From JAENVT01 sp031370825 (GTDB lineage: Bacteria; Actinomycetota; Acidimicrobiia; Acidimicrobiales; Ilumatobacteraceae), in the NCBI GenBank assembly GCA_031370825.1, contig JANMRB010000157.1:24222-88221 (forward strand): a stretch of DNA of 64,000 nucleotides, read 5' to 3'. How positions within the stretch are numbered: the stretch's first letter is position 1; every line of letters starts with the position of its first letter. The notes under the pieces were generated by a model that ran no database searches, was not told where the DNA came from, and saw only the letters and a program-made list of their open reading frames with translations. Made by a program: the position numbers and the translations under genes. Shown here piece by piece: positions 1 to 7,641 of this stretch.

Positions 1-60
1 ATACCGTTCGATGAGCATGGCGGGCAACTGCGAGTTGGAGTCGGTACAGATGCCGATCAT
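1..60 (-). CDS. DegV family protein, N-terminal fragment (runs off the window)
   Basis: Reading leftwards from the ATG at 60-58, the window edge encodes MIGICTDSNSQLPAMLIERY. This matches the usual start of DegV fatty-acid-binding proteins, where a short beta strand leads into a TDS-x-x-x-LP motif followed by an RYG segment. DegV proteins bind fatty acids and present them to fatty acid kinase. Only 20 codons are inside the window, so the call rests on one motif. No strong -10 box or Shine-Dalgarno is evident, although a TTGACG hexamer lies upstream at 151-146 on the same strand. The 98 bp between this start and the thioesterase stop at 159 hold nothing else I can name. Confidence 0.55.
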   Translation of the reverse strand, partial: MIGICTDSNSQLPAMLIERY

Positions 61-158
61 GGGCGCGATCCGGCTAGGGCATCGAGTCGCATGTGGGCAC
101 GATAAGCCAAACTTCCACCCATATCGATGGCGCCTGGTGAAAATGCGTCAAGGGTTCG

Positions 159-593
159 TCAAGAACCGAGTGCCACCAACCACGCCGGCAACCGCGTGGG
201 TCGACCAGTTGCGGTGACGCATCCGTGGACGGTCACCGCTGTGGCCCTGGCCTGGTCGTCCACTGTCAGCAGGTACGCCATCTGGAACGCCGTGCGCGTC
301 GGCGATGCCAGTCGCAGATGGACGTCGACCTGCTCGTCGAAGCGCAACGGCTGCCTGTACTGCACGAAGCATTCGAGAACCGTGTAGTCCAGGCCATCTG
401 CACGCATCTCGGAGTAGGGGTGGCCCAGGTCTCGAAGATAGGCAACGCGGGTCTCCTCCAGGTATGGCAGATACCGACTGTGATGAACGATTCCCATGGC
501 GTCCGTTTCGGCGAACCGGACCCGGATGCGGTGATGAAACGGATACGCAGTCGCGTCGAGCGACGGCTCCACGGAGAGACGCACGGACCGCAC
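159..593 (-). CDS. YbgC/FadM-type acyl-CoA thioesterase (hotdog fold)
   Basis: The 144-aa product is the usual length for a single-hotdog 4-hydroxybenzoyl-CoA thioesterase family enzyme, which hydrolyses acyl-CoA to free acid and CoA in the cytoplasm. Residues about 24-50 carry the family signature: R-V-R-F-A-E-T-D-A-M-G followed by H-H-S-R-Y-L-P-Y-L-E-E-T-R. The Asp before A-M-G is the catalytic residue of this family, and the helix behind it carries the usual H-x-x-Y-x-x-x-x-E pattern. The start is a GTG at 593 with a purine-rich GGGGAG stretch about 6 nt upstream. The substrate cannot be told from sequence. The gene stands alone, with tRNA genes upstream on the other strand. Confidence 0.85.
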   Translation of the reverse strand: MRSVRLSVEPSLDATAYPFHHRIRVRFAETDAMGIVHHSRYLPYLEETRVAYLRDLGHPYSEMRADGLDYTVLECFVQYRQPLRFDEQVDVHLRLASPTRTAFQMAYLLTVDDQARATAVTVHGCVTATGRPTRLPAWLVALGS

Positions 594-692
594 GGTAGCT
601 CCCCGCAGCCCCCTACCAGCTGGAATCGGCTGGCGCGATTCGCAAGACCTGCTGATAGTGTTGCGACGCTCTCAACCGGAAGAAGTTCCCTA

Positions 693-765
693 GCCCCCAT
701 CGTCTAGTGGCCTAGGACACCACCCTTTCAAGGTGGCGGCACGGGTTCGAATCCCGTTGGGGGTG
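693..765 (+). tRNA. tRNA-Glu (anticodon TTC)
   Basis: A full cloverleaf can be drawn. The acceptor arm pairs 693-699 with 758-764 (first pair G-T wobble), with G765 as discriminator. The anticodon stem pairs 720-724 with 732-736 around the loop CTTTCAA, giving anticodon TTC at 727-729. The T arm is GGGTTCGAATCCC. CCA is not encoded. A TAGTGT hexamer at 656-661 could be the -10 box of a promoter for the three-tRNA group. Confidence 0.97.
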
Positions 766-787
766 CTGGTCAGATTGGTTTCAATCT

Positions 788-861
788 GGTCCCGTGGTGA
801 AGCTGGAGTTCACGCCGGCCTGTCAAGCCGGAGGTCGCGGGTTCGAGTCCCGTCGGGACCG
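788..861 (+). tRNA. tRNA-Asp (anticodon GTC)
   Basis: The acceptor arm pairs GGTCCCG (788-794) with CGGGACC (854-860), discriminator G861. The anticodon stem CCGGC/GCCGG closes the loop CTGTCAA, giving anticodon GTC. The T loop is canonical (GGGTTCGAGTCCC). CCA is not encoded. It lies 22 bp after tRNA-Glu and is probably co-transcribed with it. Confidence 0.97.
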
Positions 862-899
862 CTCATAATCAGTAATCAAGTAGGTCGGTTTCAAAATAC

Positions 900-972
900 G
901 GTCGAGTAGCTCAGTCGGCAGAGCACACGCCTGAAAAGCGTGGGGTCACCGGATCGACGCCGGTCTCGACCA
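900..972 (+). tRNA. tRNA-Phe (anticodon GAA)
   Basis: The acceptor arm pairs GGTCGAG (900-906) with CTCGACC (965-971), discriminator A972. The anticodon stem CACGC/GCGTG closes the loop CTGAAAA, giving anticodon GAA. The T stem ACCGG/CCGGT closes the loop ATCGACG, so position 54 is A where elongator tRNAs normally carry T. The rest of the fold is regular. It is the third member of a Glu-Asp-Phe tRNA group on the + strand. Confidence 0.95.
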
Positions 973-1048
973 CAGCACGGCTAACAAGCGCAGGCATCGC
1001 AGTGGGCACATACGGCCCACCACGGTGCCTGCGTCGCGTGTGCGCCAG

Positions 1049-1054
1049 TATCCT
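1049..1054 (+). promoter_or_regulatory. -10 box TATCCT of a leaderless transcript
   Basis: TATCCT (TANNNT type) ends 6 nt before the GTG at 1061. This is the distance at which transcription would start on or next to that GTG. No convincing -35 hexamer is seen. The same arrangement recurs at several other genes in this window. Confidence 0.5.
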
Positions 1055-1060
1055 CGCCGC

Positions 1061-1108
1061 GTGGCAATCAGCCCGACGGCCAGCGTTCCAAGCGCGCGAC
1101 GATCATGA
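1061..1108 (+). CDS. 15-codon leader ORF overlapping the E1 start (putative)
   Basis: GTG at 1061 opens an ORF of 15 codons (VAISPTASVPSARRS) that ends at TGA 1106-1108. The stop overlaps the ATG of the dehydrogenase gene at 1105 in an ATGA arrangement. The ORF lies behind a TATCCT -10 box with a 6-nt spacer, so it could be the first thing translated on a leaderless mRNA. The ATG at 1105 has no visible Shine-Dalgarno, so coupling from this short ORF would explain how it is read. Whether the peptide has a function of its own, or the codons sense an amino acid, cannot be seen. It holds one Ile, two Val and no Leu. Confidence 0.5.
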   Translation: MAISPTASVPSARRS

Positions 1109-3258
1109 GCGAGCGCGAGCGCGCGTCTCTCGAACGCCAGCTCGTCGAGGCACTGGAAGGGCTCGATGACTCTGGCATCGCATCCAGCCGATCGATCGAA
1201 CTCGCAGATCACGCGCTCGATCTGACGCACCTCTATGACGTGCAACTGGCCAGCCGCCATTGCGACCTCGCCGCGCGCTGGCTGCGATCGCGGGGCAAGG
1301 GCTACTACACGATCGGTTCCGCCGGGCACGAGAGCAATGCCGTTCTGGCCATGACGACACGACCGACCGACCCGGCTCTGTTGCACTACCGCAGCGGCGG
1401 CTTCTACCTCGGCCGCGCCGGCCTCACCGGGGTCAGCGACATCCTTTCGGGGGTCGTCGCTGCGACCAGCGAGCCCATCTCGGGCGGACGGCACAAGGTC
1501 TTCGGCCGACACGATCTGGCCATCATCCCGCAGACATCGACCATCGCTTCGCATCTGCCGCGTGCCGTGGGAGTGGCCTTCGCCATCGATCGCGCCGCCA
1601 AGCTCAAGGTCGAATCCCCTTGGCCGTCCGATGCGATCACCGTGTGCAGCTTCGGCGACGCGTCGACCAACCATTCGGTGGCGGCCGGCTCGTTCAATGC
1701 TGCCGCCTACTGCTCGTACCAAGGCCTGCCCTTGCCGTTGCTCTTCGTGTGCGAGGACAACGGTCTCGGCATCAGCGTGCGCACACCCGTTGGTTGGATC
1801 GAAACGGCGTTCGGCTCGCGGCCGCATCTTCGCTACGCCGCGGTCGACGGCGCCGACACGCTCGCCGTCGCTGAGGTAGCCGGCGACCTCGCTGATTGGG
1901 TCAGGCTCAAGCGCAAGCCAGCCTTCTTACATCTCCGCACGGTTCGGTACGGCGGGCACGCTGGAACCGATGTCGAGTCCGCGTATCGCAGCGCGCACGA
2001 GATCCGCGCAGACGCAGACCGCGACCCGATCATCGGCACTGCGAGAGCGTTGTTGGCCGAGGGTTGGACGACGTCCGACCTTCTGCGACGGCACGACGAG
2101 ATCGCCGACATGGTGCAGAAGATCGCCGCGGAACTCGCCGATGCCGAGCAGTTGACGACCGCCGAAGAGGTCGTGCGACCGCTCGCGATCCGCCGCCCCG
2201 GCGAGGTCGAGCGACTCGCCAGGCGGTTGACCCCGACGGAACCGGGCGAACCGCTGACGTTCGCCCAAGCGGTCAACACCACGTTGGCGTCGGTGCTGAA
2301 GCGTCAACCCAACGTCTTGGTCTTCGGTGAGGACGTCGCGGTCAAAGGTGGCGTGTACGGCGTGACGAAGGGGCTGATGGCGAAGGCGGGCGGTGGACGT
2401 GTCTTCGACACGCTGCTCGACGAAACCTCCATCCTCGGCCTGGCCAACGGGAGCGCCATCAGTGGCTTCGTGCCGATCCCGGAGATCGAATACCTGGCCT
2501 ACCTCCACAACGCCGAGGACCAACTGCGCGGCGAGGCCGCAACGCTGTCGTTCTTCTCCAACGGTCAATACCGCAATGGACTCGTGGTGCGCGTCGCCGG
2601 CTACGGGTACCAGGAGGGCTTCGGCGGGCATTTTCACAACGATGACGCGATCGCCGTGCTGCGCGACATCCCTGGCCTGGTCCTTGCTTCTCCCTCGCGA
2701 CCCGATGATGCCGCGGCGATGCTGACCACCTGTGTTGCCGCTGCCCAAGTCGACGGCACCGTGTCGGTGTTTCTCGAGCCGATCGCTCGCTACCACACCC
2801 AGGACCTGTTCGACACCGGCGATCGAGAGTGGATGGCGGCGATCAACACCGACGAGCACGTCCCCATCGGCTCGGCCAGGACCTACGGCGACGGCCTCGA
2901 TCTGACCATCGTCACCTGTGGGAACGGTGTGCTCCTGAGCCTGAGGGTCGCCCGACGGCTCGCCGGTCGCGGTGTCGGCGTGCGCGTGGTCGATCTCCGC
3001 TGGCTCGCACCGTTGCCGATCGAGGACCTCATCCGGGAGGCGCACGCCACCAAGGCCGTGCTGGTCGCTGACGAAACCCGTGCGAGCGGCGGATGGAGCG
3101 AAGGTGTCGTGACTGCACTCATCGAGGCAGGAATCACCACTCGCGTCGGCAGGGTCACGAGCAAAGACAGCTTCATTCCACTCGGCGACGCAGCCAAGCT
3201 CATGCTTCTCAGTGAGGACGAGGTCGAGGCGGCGGCCTACGGACTGCTGCACAGCTGA
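1105..3258 (+). CDS. 2-oxoacid dehydrogenase E1, fused alpha and beta chains (branched-chain type likely)
   Basis: The 717-aa protein joins an E1alpha-like half (about residues 60-350) to an E1beta-like half (about 382-717). The alpha half shows the thiamine diphosphate site as F-G-D-A-S near residue 182 and E-D-N-G-L-G-I-S near 216. The classical third residue of GDG is Ala here. The beta half begins L-T-F-A-Q-A-V-N, has G-E-D-V-A-V-K-G-G-V-Y-G typical of E1beta, and closes with a transketolase C-terminal domain. Such enzymes decarboxylate a 2-oxoacid on TPP and pass the acyl group to a lipoyl E2. The branched-chain preference is inferred from overall appearance only. No E2 or E3 gene is in the window. 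Translation is probably coupled to the short ORF ahead of it. Confidence 0.82.
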   Translation: MSERERASLERQLVEALEGLDDSGIASSRSIELADHALDLTHLYDVQLASRHCDLAARWLRSRGKGYYTIGSAGHESNAVLAMTTRPTDPALLHYRSGGFYLGRAGLTGVSDILSGVVAATSEPISGGRHKVFGRHDLAIIPQTSTIASHLPRAVGVAFAIDRAAKLKVESPWPSDAITVCSFGDASTNHSVAAGSFNAAAYCSYQGLPLPLLFVCEDNGLGISVRTPVGWIETAFGSRPHLRYAAVDGADTLAVAEVAGDLADWVRLKRKPAFLHLRTVRYGGHAGTDVESAYRSAHEIRADADRDPIIGTARALLAEGWTTSDLLRRHDEIADMVQKIAAELADAEQLTTAEEVVRPLAIRRPGEVERLARRLTPTEPGEPLTFAQAVNTTLASVLKRQPNVLVFGEDVAVKGGVYGVTKGLMAKAGGGRVFDTLLDETSILGLANGSAISGFVPIPEIEYLAYLHNAEDQLRGEAATLSFFSNGQYRNGLVVRVAGYGYQEGFGGHFHNDDAIAVLRDIPGLVLASPSRPDDAAAMLTTCVAAAQVDGTVSVFLEPIARYHTQDLFDTGDREWMAAINTDEHVPIGSARTYGDGLDLTIVTCGNGVLLSLRVARRLAGRGVGVRVVDLRWLAPLPIEDLIREAHATKAVLVADETRASGGWSEGVVTALIEAGITTRVGRVTSKDSFIPLGDAAKLMLLSEDEVEAAAYGLLHS

Positions 3259-3317
3259 ACCTCCAAGTCCTGTGCCGACCGAAGTACCGTTGATCAACGA
3301 ATGAGCGAGGTGACGGA

Positions 3318-4328
3318 ATGGACAAGCGGCTGATCGTGTCTGCATCTCTTTCCGTTGCGTTGGTCTTGGCATCGTGCGGAGGCGACAGCAAAGTCGCGAC
3401 CAAGGATGCCTTCAGCGATCAATTGGCCAGCGTCTGTCGAACCATCGGACGCGGGATCGGCAATCTCGACGCGGCGACGTCGCTCGAAGAGGTTCGCAGC
3501 AATGCCACCAACGCCTCGGCGCTCTACGAGGATGGGCTCAATGAGCTCAAGAAGCTGAAGATCCCGACGAGCGACAAGGATTTCGAGGCTGACGTGACCG
3601 ACCTCATCGCTAGCTATGAGGATCAGCTCGACACGCTCGATGCAATTGCCAAGGCTGCCAAGGAGAGCGACCAGGAGGCCGTCGACAGCAGGATCGGCAA
3701 GCTCACCGACCAGGCGGCGGGCAGCAACGAGCTGGCAGACAACCTCAACGTCAGCCGGTGTCAACTCGACCCCGTGTTCGAGTCTGCTCCGGCAACGACC
3801 GAGCCGACGCCTGCGCTGACCCTGCCAATCGCCACGCTGCCGCCCAGGACGATCCCCGTCGACACCGTTCCGCTCGACACAACTCCGTTCGGCAACAAGG
3901 TGGTCCTGTCCTCGAACGCGCTCGTTCCGCTCGGCGATTACACGTTTGCGGACGCACCCGATGACACGATCAAGGGCTTCCATGCATTGCTCGACCTGTC
4001 GCCGCTCATGGCCGCTCAGTCGGGTCAGATCAGCGGGATCGACGTGATCGGTTCGGACGGCCAGCCGATGGGTCGCGTGTTCGCATTCGAATCCGACACG
4101 GACCCTCTGACGCCCGGCTCCCTGGAGGAAGACACTCCCTTCCTCACTAGCGACGTACCCACAACACCATTGACGGTGGGCACCCAGGAGGGTATGACCT
4201 GGAGCGACCCGGACGGCACCACGTACTTCCTTCTCGGAGTCAGCAACGTGCTGCTCTGGGCATTGTCACCATCCGCTGACCTCCTGCAGCCGACGTTGCA
4301 GGCTTGGGGCGAAAGCGTCTCCCAGTAG
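3318..4328 (+). CDS. Putative lipoprotein of unknown function
   Basis: The 336-aa product opens with a short basic N-region and a hydrophobic run ending in the lipobox L-A-S-C, so Cys20 should be lipidated and the protein anchored outside the membrane. Residues about 30-150 are helical and charged, with two further Cys (about 36 and 148) that could pair. A Pro/Thr-rich linker (about 155-200) separates this from a C-terminal region of about 130 residues. I do not recognise the family. The start ATG at 3318 has the purine-rich AGGTGA about 7 nt upstream. engB follows after 3 nt, so the two are probably co-transcribed. Confidence 0.75.
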   Translation: MDKRLIVSASLSVALVLASCGGDSKVATKDAFSDQLASVCRTIGRGIGNLDAATSLEEVRSNATNASALYEDGLNELKKLKIPTSDKDFEADVTDLIASYEDQLDTLDAIAKAAKESDQEAVDSRIGKLTDQAAGSNELADNLNVSRCQLDPVFESAPATTEPTPALTLPIATLPPRTIPVDTVPLDTTPFGNKVVLSSNALVPLGDYTFADAPDDTIKGFHALLDLSPLMAAQSGQISGIDVIGSDGQPMGRVFAFESDTDPLTPGSLEEDTPFLTSDVPTTPLTVGTQEGMTWSDPDGTTYFLLGVSNVLLWALSPSADLLQPTLQAWGESVSQ

Positions 4329-4331
4329 CCC

Positions 4332-4910
4332 GTGCCGCTCCAACTGACCTTCGTCACCTCCGCCAAGCGCCACGTCGACCTCCCCGACTCACCTGGGGAA
4401 GTCGCCATCGTCGGTCGTTCGAACGTCGGCAAATCCTCGCTGATCAACGCACTGGCCAACCGCCGCCAACTCGCCAAGGTCTCGAAAACGCCGGGACGCA
4501 CCCAACTGATCAACATGTTCGTGCTGCCGAACGAGGCCACGGTCGTCGACCTGCCGGGCTACGGATACGCGGCGGTGCCCGGTCGCGAGCGGGCTACCTG
4601 GCAGGCGATGATCGAGGGCTACCTCTTGGAGCGCGAGCCGTTGGTGCTGGTGTTCGTGCTGGTCGATGGCGAGATCGGCCCGACGAAGCTCGACCTGCAG
4701 ATGCTGGCCTGGTTGCAGGGCAACGGCGTGCCGTACCAGATTGTGGCGACAAAGCTCGATAAGGTGAAGCCATCGAAGTTGGCCGGCCGGCGACAACAAC
4801 TCGCCCGTGACTGCCTGCTCGACGAGGGTGATGTGATGTGGGTGAGCGCCAGCAAGGGCACGGGAATCGACCGTCTACAGGCCCACGTCAATGCGATGCT
4901 GACCGTATGA
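4332..4910 (+). CDS. engB: EngB/YsxC ribosome-biogenesis GTPase
   Basis: At 192 aa this is the normal length for EngB (YihA/YsxC), a GTPase needed for late assembly of the large ribosomal subunit. The G1 loop is G-R-S-N-V-G-K-S-S at residues 28-36, G3 is D-L-P-G-Y-G, G4 is T-K-L-D-K and G5 is V-S-A-S-K. The T-P-G-R-T-Q G2 segment is also present. The GTG at 4332 lies 3 nt after the lipoprotein stop and is the only start that leaves a full N-terminus. Confidence 0.93.
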   Translation: MPLQLTFVTSAKRHVDLPDSPGEVAIVGRSNVGKSSLINALANRRQLAKVSKTPGRTQLINMFVLPNEATVVDLPGYGYAAVPGRERATWQAMIEGYLLEREPLVLVFVLVDGEIGPTKLDLQMLAWLQGNGVPYQIVATKLDKVKPSKLAGRRQQLARDCLLDEGDVMWVSASKGTGIDRLQAHVNAMLTV

Positions 4911-4945
4911 TGTCTGTTCCTTGAGAGTTCCACCGGAACTACCCG

Positions 4946-4975
4946 TTGCGGCAAGACCACCACGTGGAGTAGTGT
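4946..4975 (+). promoter_or_regulatory. Promoter of the GGDEF-EAL gene (leaderless)
   Basis: A TTGCGG hexamer at 4946-4951 and TAGTGT at 4970-4975 are spaced by 18 bp. The -10 box ends 7 nt before the GTG start at 4983, so the mRNA would begin at or next to the start codon. No Shine-Dalgarno is present, which agrees with leaderless translation. Confidence 0.5.
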
Positions 4976-4982
4976 TTGCTCC

Positions 4983-7580
4983 GTGGCAGGACGGGACCCC
5001 CGAACGACCGGACAACTGATGACACGACTGGGTTATCGGGCCGAAGTCTCGCGCTCTGAGCAGGTGCGATGGCTCGTTTCACGTTGTGAGCCGCTGTTGC
5101 TCGTGACCTTGTCGATCCACTACCTGCTGCGCACCCCGGTGTGGCCCGTGTCGATTCCAGTTCTGATCGCGGCCGTCGCCGGCTTGGCGCTCGGGCTGTT
5201 CGGCACTGTTTATCCGACCAACTCTCGGCTGAGCCTCGTTCGGGCGACGGTTGCGACCGCCTTGCTGATGGCGATGTCGCTGGTGCTGTCGCATCACCTG
5301 GTCGACCTCGTGCCCTGGTTCTCGATCCTCGGAATCAGCTATCCGCTCGTCTTCGGTCTGCGCCGCGCATACCCATTCGTGATCGCAAACTCGATCGGCG
5401 TCGGTGTGGCAGCGACGTCGGTCTTCGGCGTCACGTCCGGCCTGATGCGTGTTCCCATCGTGCTGATCGGCGGCGTGCTGGCCGGACTGGTGGCCGACGC
5501 ACTCGAACAGGCAACGACAGCTGCGACAACGGCCACGCGCGACGCGGCACGAGCACGCACGAGTGAGAACTACCTGCGAACGGTGCTGAACACCGCACCG
5601 ATCGGAATCCTGGTGATCGGCGCCGAGCTCGAGAACTCGTTCATGAACGCCCGCATCTCCCAGTTCCTCGATTCTGCGCCAGTGCTCAACGACCTCGAGG
5701 CACTGCGCGCGTACCTCGACCCCGATGACCGTCACATCTTCGACAAGTTGCGTGCGAAGGTCGCCGATGGTGAGACGGCGACATACAGCTGCCGCTTGGA
5801 CCTGCCTAACATCGGCCGGCGCAACGTGCAGATCGTTGCCGCACCCGCAATCGACGACCACGGCCAGCACACGGGCACCGTCGTGATCGTTCGCGACATG
5901 AACGACGAGGTCGGGCGCAGGCGTGAGATGGAGCGCTTCCGCGCTGTCGCCGACGCGACGACCGATCTGGTCGCGATCGCATCGTTCGGAGATGGCACCA
6001 ACTACCTCAACCCGGCGGGCGAACGATTCTTCGGAGCCAACCCGCTGAACCGCAACGACACCTTGAAGTTCATACCAGAGGAGTATCGCGAGACGATGTT
6101 CGCCGAGATCGGCGAAGCGATCCGCGACGGTGGCACGTGGAGCGGCGAGATCGAGATGGTCGATCAGGACGGCGAACGCCATCCCATGTCGGGCGTCGCC
6201 GTTGGGATCCGCGACGAGCAAGGTCACCTCGAAGGCTTCGCGGTGACCTACCGCGACCTGTCAGATCGCAAGCGACTCGAGGCCCGTCTGGCACACGACG
6301 CCGGCCACGACGCATTGACCGGCCTCCCGAACCGGCAGCAGCTCTTCAACCTTCTGACCAACACGATCGGCGACCGCGAGCGCATGGCCGTGATGTTCTG
6401 CGACCTCGACGACTTCAAGGTCGTCAACGACAGCCTCGGCCACTCTGTCGGTGACCGCCTGCTGCAGGTGGTCGCCGACCGTTTGCAGACTGCGACGCGC
6501 GGCGGCGACATCGTCGGCCGGCTTGGTGGCGACGAGTTCCTCGTGGTGTGCCGCAACATCGGCACCGATCTCGAGGTCGCTGCCATCGCTGACCGCCTGC
6601 TCAGCGCGGTCAAAGCTCCGATCAGCCTCGATGGTCGCGAGCACGTGGTCTCGATGAGCGTCGGCGTTGCCTTCGGCATCGGCTCCGACCCGGCCAACGA
6701 GATCGTTCAACGCGCCGACCTGGCGATGTACGCGGCCAAGCAGGCGGGCCGCCGACGCGTCGCCTTGTTCGATCAGACGATGCGGCGCCAGGTCGACGAC
6801 AGGCTCGACATGGAACGCGAGCTCCGCGCCGCCTTCCGCGACAATCAGCTGTCGCTGCACTACCAACCCATCGTCAACACCGGCACTCGCGAGGTGCTCG
6901 GCTTCGAGGCGTTGGTCCGGTGGCAGCACCCGACACGAGGTCTGATCCTGCCCGGCAAGTTCATGCCGATCATCGAAACGGCCGGCTTCTCGATACAACT
7001 CGGCGAGTTCGTGCTCAACGAGGCCACGCGCGCCGCATCGTTGCTGCGCCTGCGTGCCCCGAACCTCAGCATGTCGATCAACCTGTCCGCGGCCGAGCTA
7101 AACGACGGCAATCTGGTCGAAAACGTGGCGAAGGCGATCACTCGCGCCGGCATCGGCGCGTCGGCTCTCACCGTGGAGATCACCGAAGACATCGTGATGG
7201 CCGACATAGTCGCCGCCAAGCCGCAACTTGACGAGCTGCACGGCCTCGGCGTTCGCATTGCCATCGACGACTTCGGGACTGGGTACTCCAACCTGGCCCT
7301 GCTGCGGCAGTTCGCCGCCGACTTCGTCAAGATCGATCGCAGCCTCATCAGCGGTCTCGATACCGAGCGCGGTGGCAGCGAGTTCGTCAGGTTGATCCTG
7401 TCGCTGGCCCACGAGCTCGGGTATGCGCCGATCGCCGAAGGCGTCGAGACCGAGGCCCAGCTCGACGAGCTGCGCCGGTTGGAATGCAAGATGGCGCAGG
7501 GATTCCTGTTTGCCAAGCCGATGACGTTGGCCGATGCATTGGCGTTTGCCAGCAGCGGTGCGTACGGACAGCGGGTCTGA
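4983..7580 (+). CDS. Membrane-bound diguanylate cyclase/phosphodiesterase (PAS-GGDEF-EAL)
   Basis: The 865-aa protein has about six hydrophobic helices in residues 30-180, two PAS-like sensor modules (about 195-310 and 315-435), a GGDEF domain (about 440-600) and an EAL domain (about 615-855). The cyclase signature G-G-D-E-F near residue 515 is intact. R-G-G-D sits five residues upstream of it, which is the product-inhibition I-site (RxxD). The EAL half keeps E-A-L-V-R-W, N-L-S, E-I-T-E-D, D-D-F-G-T-G-Y-S, K-I-D-R-S and E-G-V-E-T-E, the metal and substrate residues of active c-di-GMP phosphodiesterases. Both activities therefore look possible, switched by a membrane or PAS signal. It has its own leaderless promoter and no obvious partner gene. 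Confidence 0.92.
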   Translation: MAGRDPRTTGQLMTRLGYRAEVSRSEQVRWLVSRCEPLLLVTLSIHYLLRTPVWPVSIPVLIAAVAGLALGLFGTVYPTNSRLSLVRATVATALLMAMSLVLSHHLVDLVPWFSILGISYPLVFGLRRAYPFVIANSIGVGVAATSVFGVTSGLMRVPIVLIGGVLAGLVADALEQATTAATTATRDAARARTSENYLRTVLNTAPIGILVIGAELENSFMNARISQFLDSAPVLNDLEALRAYLDPDDRHIFDKLRAKVADGETATYSCRLDLPNIGRRNVQIVAAPAIDDHGQHTGTVVIVRDMNDEVGRRREMERFRAVADATTDLVAIASFGDGTNYLNPAGERFFGANPLNRNDTLKFIPEEYRETMFAEIGEAIRDGGTWSGEIEMVDQDGERHPMSGVAVGIRDEQGHLEGFAVTYRDLSDRKRLEARLAHDAGHDALTGLPNRQQLFNLLTNTIGDRERMAVMFCDLDDFKVVNDSLGHSVGDRLLQVVADRLQTATRGGDIVGRLGGDEFLVVCRNIGTDLEVAAIADRLLSAVKAPISLDGREHVVSMSVGVAFGIGSDPANEIVQRADLAMYAAKQAGRRRVALFDQTMRRQVDDRLDMERELRAAFRDNQLSLHYQPIVNTGTREVLGFEALVRWQHPTRGLILPGKFMPIIETAGFSIQLGEFVLNEATRAASLLRLRAPNLSMSINLSAAELNDGNLVENVAKAITRAGIGASALTVEITEDIVMADIVAAKPQLDELHGLGVRIAIDDFGTGYSNLALLRQFAADFVKIDRSLISGLDTERGGSEFVRLILSLAHELGYAPIAEGVETEAQLDELRRLECKMAQGFLFAKPMTLADALAFASSGAYGQRV

Positions 7581-7641
7581 TCCGCCTGTAGTATCGAATC
7601 GGCAAACGTCGCCGAAAACATAGGCCATCGAGGTAGGCGGC

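Noticed and set aside
1927..3372. 481-codon frame antisense to the dehydrogenase E1 gene
   Set aside because: It runs opposite a well-supported enzyme gene, has no domain, and crosses the intergenic region. It is a shadow of GC-rich codon use.
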